This document shows positions 48,414 through 56,339 of a DNA stretch of 64,000 nucleotides, piece after piece. The first letter of the stretch is position 1; every line of letters starts with the position of its first letter. The DNA is taken from the NCBI RefSeq assembly GCF_014649115.1, contig NZ_BMSK01000024.1, positions 1 to 64,000 on the forward strand, given 5' to 3'. A model generated the notes under the pieces. It worked only from the letters and a program-made list of their open reading frames with translations. It did no database searches and was not told the DNA's origin. Source of the stretch: Streptomyces eurythermus. GTDB taxonomy: Bacteria; Actinomycetota; Actinomycetes; Streptomycetales; Streptomycetaceae. The translations under genes were made by a program, and so were the position numbers.

Positions 48414-49346
48414 TCACGGCGCCGGATGCCCATGGCCGGTCACGGGTGTCAGCTGCTCGTCCGCCCACTCGGCGAAGGTGGTGACCGGGATGCCCAGCTC
48501 CTGGGCGAATTCGGGCCGGGCGGGTTGGAGGACCACGTTGTTCCACTCGTGTCCGGCTCCCCACGTCGGCATGCCCGCGTCGAGGGCCTCTTCCAGGCTC
48601 ATGGAAGGCGCGCTCACAGGTACGCCCCAGGCGGCGGACAAGGTCCGCGCGATCTGTTCCATCGTGCGCAGGTCACCGGCCAGTTCCAGTTCCACTTGGT
48701 GGAACCGGTCGGGGTCCTGGAGGGCGTGCGCCGCGGCGGTGCCGATGTCCCGCACGGCCACCAGGGCCAGTTCGGTGTCCGGTTTCAGCACCGTCAGCAG
48801 GCCGCCGCGGGGCCCCCGGGGCGCCAGCAGGGGCAGGTTCTCCATGAAGAAGGCGGGCTTGATCACCGTCCAGCGGGCGAAGCCCGCGTCGCGTACCGCC
48901 TCCATGATCGCCTGCTTGGTGTGGAAGTAGCCGGCCATCGCCGCCCAGCGGCCTTCGGCCCAACCGGGGGCCTGGGTGTGCTCACCGACTCCGCTGGTCG
49001 AGGACTGTACGAACTGCCGCACCCCCTCGGCCTTCGCGGCATCCACCAGGTTGGCGGCCTGGGTGAGCTCGCCCGCGAAGTCCACACCGGTCTCGGACAT
49101 CGGCGGCATCTGCACGGAGAACACGGCACGGACCCCCTCGACCGCCGGGCCGAGGGTGGCCCGGTCGGAAAGGTCCGCTCGCACCAGCTCGGCGCCCAGC
49201 GCCTCGATCGCCCGTGCGGGCTTCGACCACGGATCGCGTACGAGTGCGCGTACGGGTACCCCGGCGGCCAGGAGCGCGCGAGCCGTGGCCCCGCCCTGCC
49301 GGCCGGTGGCTCCGGTGACCAGGACGGTATCGGTGTCGACGGGCAT
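48414..49346 (-). CDS. NmrA-like NAD(P)-binding family protein
   Basis: 310-residue atypical short-chain dehydrogenase. The Rossmann motif VLVTGATGRQGGATARALLA (from residue 8) has the GxxGxxG form, followed by VRALVRDP, LVRADLSD and the FVQSSTSGVGEHT region. The catalytic Tyr-Lys pair of true dehydrogenases is not obvious (AGYFHTKQAIMEAV has a Tyr and Lys), so it may be a redox sensor or a quinone/flavin-linked reductase. It is divergent from a TetR regulator 101 bp away, with two operators between; that regulator probably controls it. Confidence 0.87.
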   Translation of the reverse strand: MPVDTDTVLVTGATGRQGGATARALLAAGVPVRALVRDPWSKPARAIEALGAELVRADLSDRATLGPAVEGVRAVFSVQMPPMSETGVDFAGELTQAANLVDAAKAEGVRQFVQSSTSGVGEHTQAPGWAEGRWAAMAGYFHTKQAIMEAVRDAGFARWTVIKPAFFMENLPLLAPRGPRGGLLTVLKPDTELALVAVRDIGTAAAHALQDPDRFHQVELELAGDLRTMEQIARTLSAAWGVPVSAPSMSLEEALDAGMPTWGAGHEWNNVVLQPARPEFAQELGIPVTTFAEWADEQLTPVTGHGHPAP

Positions 49347-49375
49347 GGCCGCTGCTCCTCACGAACCGGAGAAAG

Positions 49376-49431
49376 AAAACGGCGGGGGCCGCCGTTTTGC
49401 CTGCCGCTACGATATGGCGGGGCCCGCCGTT
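49376..49431. promoter_or_regulatory. Paired palindromic operators between nmrA-like and tetR genes
   Basis: Site 1: AAAACGGCGG-GGG-CCGCCGTTTT (49376-49398), perfect 10-bp arms. Site 2: GGCGGG-G-CCCGCC with flanks ending in CGTTT (49415-49433). The shared CCGCCGTTT elements are 35 bp apart. A TACGAT -10 for the tetR gene (49408-49413) lies between the sites, so binding would block it and probably the opposite promoter. Confidence 0.7.
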
Positions 49432-49447
49432 TAGCAATGGGGAGATC

Positions 49448-50080
49448 ATGACCGGCCAACGCTCAGACGCCCGACGCAATTACCGGCTCATCCTCGCTGC
49501 CGCCGAGGCCGAGGTCGCCGCGCACGGCGCCGACGCGTCCCAGGAGCGGATCGCCCGGACCGCAGGGGTCGGATCGGCGACCGTACGCCGCCACTTCCCC
49601 ACCCGTCGGGCCCTTCTCGAAGCCGTCTTCCAGGAGCGCGTCGAAGCTCTGTGCGCGCATGCCCACCGGCTGAGCGCGGCCGAGGACAGCCGTACCGCCC
49701 TCTTGGAGTGGCTCCGCGCCCTCGTCGTCTACGCCGTCTCGGCCCGCGGATTCGCCAACATCCTCAGTTACGAGCCGCCCACCGAAGAACCCTCTCCGCA
49801 CTCCTGCGGCGAAAGAATCGAGGCGTCCGGAAATCCCCTGCTCCAGCGGGCCATTCGCGACAAGGCGGTCGCACCGCATGTCACCTTCCACGACCTGCTG
49901 ACCCTCGCTGCCGGCATCGCCCTGGCCACCGAGCACCACGAGAGCCCCGACACCCAGGCCGGCCGCCTCTTCCGGCTCGCCGTGGAAGGGCTCAGCCCCG
50001 CGCACGGCACCGCTGGAGAGCCCGGCAACTCCGGCCCATCGGCACTGATGACAGAAAGCCTGCCGAATGACCCCGTGTGA
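49448..50080 (+). CDS. TetR-family transcriptional regulator
   Basis: 210 residues. The DNA-binding domain is NYRLILAAAEAEVAAHGADA then SQERIARTAGVGSATVRRHF (about 11-51) with the PTRRALLEAVF helix following. The ligand domain is helical with no recognised motif. ATG 49448 has GGGGAG 4 nt upstream. It should repress itself and the divergent NmrA-like gene through the sites at 49376-49431. It converges on the LAL-type ATPase gene with a 15-bp gap. Confidence 0.9.
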   Translation: MTGQRSDARRNYRLILAAAEAEVAAHGADASQERIARTAGVGSATVRRHFPTRRALLEAVFQERVEALCAHAHRLSAAEDSRTALLEWLRALVVYAVSARGFANILSYEPPTEEPSPHSCGERIEASGNPLLQRAIRDKAVAPHVTFHDLLTLAAGIALATEHHESPDTQAGRLFRLAVEGLSPAHGTAGEPGNSGPSALMTESLPNDPV

Positions 50081-50095
50081 CAAGCCTCGATCGCT

Positions 50096-52786
50096 TCAGC
50101 GCGGGTCCCGGGCGCCGGCCAGGGCCTTCCGGGCCCGGTCCGCCAGGCCGTCCGCGCCGCAGAGCCGGGCGAGTTCCAGGCCCCGGGCGAGTTCGGCGGC
50201 CGAGCCGGCGGCGATGCCGTACTCGACACGGGCGGCCGCGTGTTCGTACTGGCAGGGCGAGGCCTCCAGGTAGGCGACGGCGCGGGCGGCGAGCCGTACC
50301 GCGCGCTGACCGGTCTCCAGCGCGGCGGCGCAGCGCAGGGCCTCGCCGATGGCGGTGTCCGTGCCGAACCGCTCGGCCTGTTTGCGGGCGTCGGCGGCGA
50401 GCCGGGAGGCGCGGGCCGGGTCCGTCCCGGCGAGGGCCCGGGCGAGGTCGACGGACCAGGGCGCGAGGACCGGGTTGTGGCCGCCGCGGGAGGCGGCGGT
50501 CATCTCGGCGGCCTCCAGTTCGCCGATGCCCTCCTCGGTGCGGCCGACGGCGAGCAGCAGCCGGCCGCGCACGGAGCGGATGTCGAGCAGCACGATGGTG
50601 GACGGGTACGGCGGTGCGAAGCCGTACTGCCCGGCGACCGACCAGGCCTCCTCCACCCGGCCGCGGGCCAGCAGGGTGTCGACCAGTCCGCAGGTGGCCG
50701 ACCAGTACAACGGCAGGCGACGCCCGACGCGTTCGGCGAGCCGTACGGCTTCGCGCAGGGTGGTCTCGGCGTCGGGCAGCCGGCCCTGTCTGCGGTAGGC
50801 GAGCCCGAGGAAGGCGTTGGCCAGGGAGAGGTGGACGCCGCGCCAGCCGGCCGAGGTGTAGACGCGCCGGGCCTCGGAGAACAGGCTTTCGGCGCGGTCG
50901 AGCCGGTCGGCGTAGGCGTACGCGCTGCCGAGCATCATCAGCAGTTCCATGCCCCACTCGGGGTCGGTCCAGCCGAGGCCGGGCGCGAGGCGGCCGTTGA
51001 CGAGGGCGCGGTCGCACAGGTCGACGACCGAGTCGGCGCTCTCGCCGTGGGTCATGGCGTCGAAGGCGCGCAGGATCAGCAGGGCGCGTTCGGCGTTGTC
51101 GCGGCCGGTGCAGGTGCTCGCGAGTTCGGCGAGGCGCCGGGAGCGGGCCGGGGCGACGGTCTCGCCGTGGATGCCCTCCCACATGAACTGGAACGCCTGC
51201 AGCCGCAGTCGCACCGGGCCGGCCGCGTGCCGGGCGGCCTCGGCCTCGACGGTGCGGACGGCCTCCTCCAGCTGGTCGTTGTGGAGCAGCGCCTGGGAGA
51301 GGCGGACCACGGCGTCGACCCGGTCGTCGCCGTCCAGGCCGGGCATGCCGAGCGCGTCGCGCAACTGGTCGATGGAGACGGCGGGGTTGGTCAGCAGGGT
51401 GGCGCAGCCCAGTTCGTACAGCACATGCGCGTGCACCTCGGGCAGGGGCGGTTCCCGCAGCGCGCGTTCCAGGCAGCGGCGGGCGGCGTCCGGGGCGCCG
51501 ACGGCGAGGTGTTCGCGGGCCGCCTGACGCAACTGCTCGACGAGTTCCTCGTCTTCGTCCGGGTGCACCTTCAGCAGGTGCCGGGCGGCCTCGGCGGCGC
51601 CCCGGCCCAGTTCGTTGATGAGCTGCGCGGCGACGCCGTGCATGGCGGTGCACACGCCGGAGGGGATGGACTGGTAGACGTCGGTGGCGATGAGCGGGTG
51701 GACGAACTCCAGCTCGCCGGTGTCGCCTTCGGTGTTCGTGCCCGTGGCCGGTGCGGGGCGGGTGAGGATGCGGGCGGCGCACAGCACGTCGGCGCAAGCG
51801 CGCGCGAGGTCGTCGTCCATGGTGGCGAGACGGGCGACCATGTCGACGGTGATGCCGGTGCCGAGGATGGCGGCGGCCCAGGCGAACCGGGTGGCCTCCA
51901 GGCCGAGGCCCTTGAGCCGGTCGACCAGTCCGCCGCCGCGGGCGGCGCGGTTGAGGGCGCGCAGCTCCCCGGCGTGTGTCTCGACCGGCTCCAGTTCGCC
52001 GTCGTGCACCTTGGCGAGGAGTTCGACGGTCTCGTAGGGGTTGCCGTCGGTGACCGCCCAGACCTCGCGGCAGAACGCGTCGTCGGCGTGCCGGCCGAGG
52101 GTGGCGCGGGTGAGTCCGGCGGTGGCGCCCGGGGTGAGGGCGCTCAGGTCGTTGACGGGGCGGCCGGCGGCGGCGGCGACCGCGTCGAGGTGGCGGGCGC
52201 CGACCCCGCCGGCCCGGTCGGGCCTGCGGGCGACCACGACGAGTACGGGGACGTCGTCCAGGCGTTCGGCGAACGCGGCGAGCCAGCGCAGGGTTTCCGG
52301 GTCGGCCCAGTGGGCGTCGTCGAGCAGCAGGACGAGCGGCCAGGTGCGGCGGGCGATCCGGCGTACGGCGGAGACGAGTCCGTCGCGGACGTAGTGCGGG
52401 TCGGCGTTGTCGCCGGGCGGTTCGGTTATGCCGAGGGCGGGGCCGGCGATGTCGTGCCAGTCGCCCAGATGGTCGCGGAGCTCTTCGGGCGGGAGGGACA
52501 GCAGTGCGGGCTGCAGCAGTTGGCGCAGGACGTGGAACGGGACGGATCTGAGGGTCTCGGCGCCCCGGGCGGACCAGACGGAGCAGCCGCGGCGTTCGGC
52601 CATGCGGCGGGTCTCGGCCAGCAGCGCGGTCTTGCCGAGTCCGGCCTTGCCGCGGAAGACCAGCAGGGCGCCCGGGGCGTTCCGGCCGGCGCACAGGGCG
52701 TCGAGCGCCGCCGTGACGGTGGCGAGCTCGGCGTCCCGCTCCCACAGGGGTGCCGAGCCGGCCGCCGTGGGCCGTCCGTCCGTCAT
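50096..52786 (-). CDS. LAL-type AAA/NB ATPase with TPR-like repeats, lacking the LuxR helix-turn-helix
   Basis: 896 residues. Walker A is FRGKAGLGKTALL (about 45-57) and Walker B WPLVLLLDDAHWADPE, followed by the MalT/LAL-like arginine-finger region; the C-terminal 500 residues are helical repeats (LFSEARRVYTSAGWRG, LFLAYRRQGRLPDAETTLRE and similar). LAL regulators normally end in a 65-residue LuxR domain after a GARPRR-type linker. Here the protein stops at LADRARKALAGARDPR, where that linker would begin. It may signal through partners, or be a truncated regulator. ATG 52786 follows GGGGAGGGAACGGG. Confidence 0.88.
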   Translation of the reverse strand: MTDGRPTAAGSAPLWERDAELATVTAALDALCAGRNAPGALLVFRGKAGLGKTALLAETRRMAERRGCSVWSARGAETLRSVPFHVLRQLLQPALLSLPPEELRDHLGDWHDIAGPALGITEPPGDNADPHYVRDGLVSAVRRIARRTWPLVLLLDDAHWADPETLRWLAAFAERLDDVPVLVVVARRPDRAGGVGARHLDAVAAAAGRPVNDLSALTPGATAGLTRATLGRHADDAFCREVWAVTDGNPYETVELLAKVHDGELEPVETHAGELRALNRAARGGGLVDRLKGLGLEATRFAWAAAILGTGITVDMVARLATMDDDLARACADVLCAARILTRPAPATGTNTEGDTGELEFVHPLIATDVYQSIPSGVCTAMHGVAAQLINELGRGAAEAARHLLKVHPDEDEELVEQLRQAAREHLAVGAPDAARRCLERALREPPLPEVHAHVLYELGCATLLTNPAVSIDQLRDALGMPGLDGDDRVDAVVRLSQALLHNDQLEEAVRTVEAEAARHAAGPVRLRLQAFQFMWEGIHGETVAPARSRRLAELASTCTGRDNAERALLILRAFDAMTHGESADSVVDLCDRALVNGRLAPGLGWTDPEWGMELLMMLGSAYAYADRLDRAESLFSEARRVYTSAGWRGVHLSLANAFLGLAYRRQGRLPDAETTLREAVRLAERVGRRLPLYWSATCGLVDTLLARGRVEEAWSVAGQYGFAPPYPSTIVLLDIRSVRGRLLLAVGRTEEGIGELEAAEMTAASRGGHNPVLAPWSVDLARALAGTDPARASRLAADARKQAERFGTDTAIGEALRCAAALETGQRAVRLAARAVAYLEASPCQYEHAAARVEYGIAAGSAAELARGLELARLCGADGLADRARKALAGARDPR

Positions 52787-53074
52787 CCCGTTCCCTCCCC
52801 AGGTCTCCCGCACGGCATGCAGGCACCGAGCGTAGCCGTCCGGGGTGACCCGCGGGGGCGGTCGGGGCAGGTGCTGCCCGGCCGGGTGAAAGACGGTACG
52901 CGGGGGTGACTCCCTGTCTCGGGCCGGCCGGTGCCGAAGGCGGCGCCGGGGCGGGCCGCGGGACCACGGGGCGGCCACCGGCACGCGGGTTTCGCGGGGC
53001 GGGTTCTGCCGGTGCGCCCGCCCGGCGCCGGATCCTCTCATCCCACTTTCACCGACACCTCATACGGTGGGGGC

Positions 53075-54121
53075 ATGACGCAGGTGACTCCTCCCGGGTG
53101 GTACCCCGACCCCGGGCAGACGAACGACGCCCCGCCCACCGAGCGCTGGTGGGACGGTACGGCCTGGACGGACCGGACCCGCCCGGCGGGCACGGCCGCC
53201 CCGTGGGGTCCCCCCGCACCGCAGGCGGCGCAGCCGGGCGCCCAGGCCCCCGGGGGGTACGGCGGGTACCCGGGGTACCCCGCGTATCCGGCACAGCCGC
53301 CGGCCCGGTCCCGGCGCGGGCTGCGCACCGGGATAGCCGTCGCGGTGACGGCCGCGGTACTGGCGAGCATCGGGGTCGGTGTGTACGCCCTGGCCAAGGA
53401 CGACGGCGGGGGCGACCGCGCGGGGTCGGCGCAGGGGCCGTCCGGCGGGGACGGCGGCCGGGGCCCGCAGGGCGGCCCCGGAGGCCCCGGCGGCCCGGGC
53501 GGGTCCGGTGGATCCGGTGGTTCTGGCGGGTCGGGTGGTTCCGGTGGGGACTCGCCGTCCACGGGCCCGTCGGGGGCGCCGGAGATCGAGGGGGGCGGCA
53601 CGGTGCCGGACCCGGTCAACGGGATCAGCCTGCCGGTGCCCGAGGGCTGGACCGGGCAGACGCTGAGCGCCGGCGCGCAGGTGACCTCCGAGGACACCTA
53701 CAAGTGCCCCGGCGACACGACGCAGACCTGCACGGCGGGCGGCGCCTACACGGCTCCGGCGATGGTGCTGCGCGTCAAGGGGGACACCGCCGAGGAGGTC
53801 GCCAAGGCGGACATCGCGGCCAACGCCAAGGAGTCCTACGGCGGCACCACCTACGGCAGCATCACCTCGCACGAGGAGCTGGCCTCCGAGGCGGTGACGG
53901 TGGCCGGGCAGAAGGGGTACCTGGTCCGCTGGAAGGCGGTCACCAGCAAGGGTGCCGACGGCTACGTCGAGTCCGTCGCCTTCCCCTCCCCCGACGACCC
54001 CGAGCGGATCGTCGTGATCCGCTTCGGCCTGGACGTCGGCCAGAAGCTGTCCGTCATGGACGAGATCCTGAAGGGCGTCAAGGTCTCGTCGGCCGGCACG
54101 GGCAACGGACAGGCCGTGTAG
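53075..54121 (+). CDS. DUF2510 membrane-anchored protein with extracytoplasmic domain
   Basis: 348 residues. An N-terminal DUF2510 module (PPGWYPDPGQ ... RWWDGTAWTDRTRP, about 6-38) is followed by a Pro/Gly-rich linker, one transmembrane helix (GIAVAVTAAVLASIGVGVYAL, about 85-105), a Gly-Ser-rich spacer (about 118-160) and an outer domain from GISLPVPEGWTGQTL to the end with a likely disulphide (YKCPGDTTQTC). Function is unknown. TACGGT (53063-53068) lies 6 nt before ATG 53075, no ribosome-binding site: leaderless. It is convergent with the zinc-ribbon gene. Confidence 0.85.
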   Translation: MTQVTPPGWYPDPGQTNDAPPTERWWDGTAWTDRTRPAGTAAPWGPPAPQAAQPGAQAPGGYGGYPGYPAYPAQPPARSRRGLRTGIAVAVTAAVLASIGVGVYALAKDDGGGDRAGSAQGPSGGDGGRGPQGGPGGPGGPGGSGGSGGSGGSGGSGGDSPSTGPSGAPEIEGGGTVPDPVNGISLPVPEGWTGQTLSAGAQVTSEDTYKCPGDTTQTCTAGGAYTAPAMVLRVKGDTAEEVAKADIAANAKESYGGTTYGSITSHEELASEAVTVAGQKGYLVRWKAVTSKGADGYVESVAFPSPDDPERIVVIRFGLDVGQKLSVMDEILKGVKVSSAGTGNGQAV

Positions 54122-54140
54122 TCACGGATGCCGCCCCCGG

Positions 54141-54491
54141 TCATCCGTGCGGACGGGACCGGATCGCGCTCCCCGGCGGCCGGGGGCCGGGCAGGGCGCG
54201 TTCCGGCGCGCTCCCGGCGGGGAGCGCCGCCGTCCTGTCGGTCGCGCACAGCCGGCACCTGACGCGGTCCAGGCGGGAGAGGCGTCCCTTGGGGTCGTAC
54301 TGGTAGTCGTCCCGTACGGACCCCCGGCAGCCGTCGGTGCCGCACGGGGCCGCCCCGGAGAGATGCCCGTAAGGGGTGCAGCGGACGGTCCCGGTGTTGC
54401 ACTCCAGGCACGGGAAGGGGTGCAGTCCGTCGTCGTTGACCACGTACGTGATCATCTCCGGCAGGTGGCAGTTCGGGCAGATGGCGGCCAT
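54141..54491 (-). CDS. Zinc-ribbon hypothetical protein
   Basis: 116 residues with several CxxC-type pairs: ICPNCHLPE, FPCLECNTGTVRC, PCGTDGCRGS and VRCRLCATDR, which should bind two or more zinc ions. The last 30 residues are Pro/Arg-rich. It may bind nucleic acid or protein; no family name is certain. ATG 54491 follows AAGGAGAG with a 9-nt spacer. Confidence 0.75.
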   Translation of the reverse strand: MAAICPNCHLPEMITYVVNDDGLHPFPCLECNTGTVRCTPYGHLSGAAPCGTDGCRGSVRDDYQYDPKGRLSRLDRVRCRLCATDRTAALPAGSAPERALPGPRPPGSAIRSRPHG

Positions 54492-54621
54492 GGGGCGTGC
54501 TCTCCTTCGATCAAGCCACGCGGGTGACATGCCGCCAACGACGGCCCACGCGCCGCGGTCACTGCCGTGTTCGGCGCGCGCGGCAACGCGGCCGCCGCCC
54601 GGGGCTCGCGGGGACATGAGT

Positions 54622-54668
54622 CGGCCGGGTGGGATTCCCCTCCGCTCAAGAGGAATCCCACCCGGCCG
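54622..54668 (-). terminator. 17-bp perfect hairpin after the tetR gene
   Basis: CGGCCGGGTGGGATTCC (54622-54638) is exactly complementary to 54652-54668 across a 13-nt loop. It lies 80 bp after the leftward tetR stop and before the promoter of the zinc-ribbon gene, so it should insulate the two. Confidence 0.8.
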
Positions 54669-54748
54669 GGGGGTGCGCGCCGCCCCCGTCCCCACGGTGC
54701 GGCGCGGGCAGGCCGCCGTTCAGTCATCCCGTGAACGGCGCCCCGCGT

Positions 54749-55363
54749 CTATGCCAGTCCGAGCGCGGGCAGCACCGCGGCCTCCACGAACCGGACCAGA
54801 TAGTCGGCGTCGGCGTACTGCCCGTTCAGCACGGGCCGTACACGCAGGACGCCGAACATCATGGCGGGGATGTACTCCAGCGCGGGGTGGTCCGCCCGGA
54901 CCTCGCCCCTGGCGACGCCCCGGGCGAGCATCTCCTCCAGCGCGGCGATCTCCGGGTGGACCAGCGCCTCGCGCAGCGCCTGGGCCAGTTCCTGGTCCGA
55001 CGTCACCGCGTGCCCCAGCGCCTGGAGCAGCCGGGTGTCCTTGCCCGACCAGTCGCCCGCGGCCCGGGCGGCCTGGCGCAGGTCCTCGGCGAGCGACCCG
55101 GTGTCGATGCCGGCGAACCGCACCCGGCGGCTGGCGCGCAGGGCGGCGGCGACGAACTGCGGCTTGGTCTTCCACTGCCGGTAGAGCGTGGACTTGCTGC
55201 ACCGGGTGCTGGCGGCGATGCCCTCCATGGTGACGGAGTCGTAGCCGCACTCGCGGATCTGTTCCAGCACGGCGTCGAAGAACTCCCGCTCACGCTCCGG
55301 CGTGATCTTGGAGCGGCGCGAGGCGACGACCGTCTCCGGTCCCTCCGCGGCCTGCGACGTCAT
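54749..55363 (-). CDS. TetR-family transcriptional regulator
   Basis: 204 residues. The helix-turn-helix is VTMEGIAASTRCSKSTLYRQ (about 47-66) with W-KTKPQFVAAAL next, as in TetR proteins; the C-terminal ligand domain (about 80-200) matches the TetR_C pattern LLQALGHAVTSDQELAQALR. ATG 55363 has GAGGGGAAG 6 nt upstream. It faces the PAP2 gene across the multi-palindrome region 55412-55478 and most likely represses it and itself. Confidence 0.92.
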   Translation of the reverse strand: MTSQAAEGPETVVASRRSKITPEREREFFDAVLEQIRECGYDSVTMEGIAASTRCSKSTLYRQWKTKPQFVAAALRASRRVRFAGIDTGSLAEDLRQAARAAGDWSGKDTRLLQALGHAVTSDQELAQALREALVHPEIAALEEMLARGVARGEVRADHPALEYIPAMMFGVLRVRPVLNGQYADADYLVRFVEAAVLPALGLA

Positions 55364-55411
55364 GCGGTGCTTCCCCTCGCTCGTGCTGCGTCCAGTGTGG
55401 CGCACATCAAT

Positions 55412-55478
55412 CGATACGCCAGTGTACCGGTACTCCACCGTATCGGTACACTGGCGTATCGGTACGGCAACGTATCGA
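55412..55478. promoter_or_regulatory. Large multi-site operator between tetR and PAP2 genes
   Basis: A perfect 18-bp inverted repeat (CGATACGCCAGTGTACCG at 55412-55429 and its complement at 55444-55461) encloses GTACCGGTAC. Overlapping it are direct repeats of CGTATCGGTAC at 55440 and 55455 and a further CGTATCGAT at 55471, spaced 15-16 bp. Several TetR dimers could bind cooperatively here. Confidence 0.75.
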
Positions 55479-55538
55479 TGAAAGTCCCGGCGACCGACCG
55501 GGACGCGCACGCACCACCGTCAGTGAAGGGGCCGGGGG

Positions 55539-56339
55539 ATGAATGCCCGAACCGAGCCTGCGGAGGCGGAAACGGCACCGGCCACCCCGGCACGCCCGCC
55601 TCTGATACGTGAGTTCCTGCTGGTAGCCGGGCTCTTCCTGGTCTACAAACTCGGCCGCCAGCTGGCCACCGGCCACACCGGGGACGCGTTCCGCAACGCC
55701 CGCCGCGTGTGGGACCTGGAGCGGGCCGTGCGTCTCCCCCACGAGAACGCCGTGCAGTCCGCACTGCTGCACGGCGACACCCTCGTCCATCTGGCGAACA
55801 CCTACTACGCGACCGTCCACTTCCCGGCCACGCTCGCCTTCCTGGTCTGGCTGTACGTGCGCCGGCCCGCGCACTACGTCTGGGCCCGCCGGGTCCTCGC
55901 CGTCGTCACCACGGCCGCCCTGGTGCTGCCGTTCACCTTCCCGCTGGCCCCGCCGCGGATGCTGACCGGCACGGGGCTGGTGGACACCGGCCGGGTCTAC
56001 GGGCCCTCCGTGTACGGACCGCCGTCCAGCGACCACCTGTCCAACCAGTTCGCGGCGATGCCCTCGCTGCACTTCGGCTGGGCGCTGATGCTGGCCATCG
56101 GCCTGATCGCCGCGACCAGGTCCCGCGCGCGCTGGCTGTGGCTGCTGCACCCGCTGGTCACCCTGCTGGTGATCGTGGGCACGGCGAACCACTACTGGCT
56201 CGACGCGCTCGTGGCCACGGCCATGCTCGGCCTCGCCCTCGCCGCCATCCATCCGCCCCGGCGCACCGCCACCACGGCGGGACGCGGCACCGGACTGCCG
56301 GTCGGCCGGGAGCCCGTCCTGGTGGGAGCGGGCCGATGA
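55539..56339 (+). CDS. PAP2-superfamily membrane phosphatase/transferase
   Basis: 266 residues with about six membrane helices. The active-site motifs are AAMPSLHFGWALM (catalytic His, about 173-185) and GTANHYWLDALVATAM (second His and Asp, about 215-230), the C2/C3 motifs of the phosphatidic-acid-phosphatase-2 and inositol-phosphorylceramide-synthase-like group. The upstream basic motif is less clear (RRVWDLERAVRLP). It should act on a lipid phosphate at the outer membrane face. The ATG is not preceded by a typical site except GGGGGATGA. Its TGA overlaps the next ATG (ATGA). Confidence 0.88.
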   Translation: MNARTEPAEAETAPATPARPPLIREFLLVAGLFLVYKLGRQLATGHTGDAFRNARRVWDLERAVRLPHENAVQSALLHGDTLVHLANTYYATVHFPATLAFLVWLYVRRPAHYVWARRVLAVVTTAALVLPFTFPLAPPRMLTGTGLVDTGRVYGPSVYGPPSSDHLSNQFAAMPSLHFGWALMLAIGLIAATRSRARWLWLLHPLVTLLVIVGTANHYWLDALVATAMLGLALAAIHPPRRTATTAGRGTGLPVGREPVLVGAGR

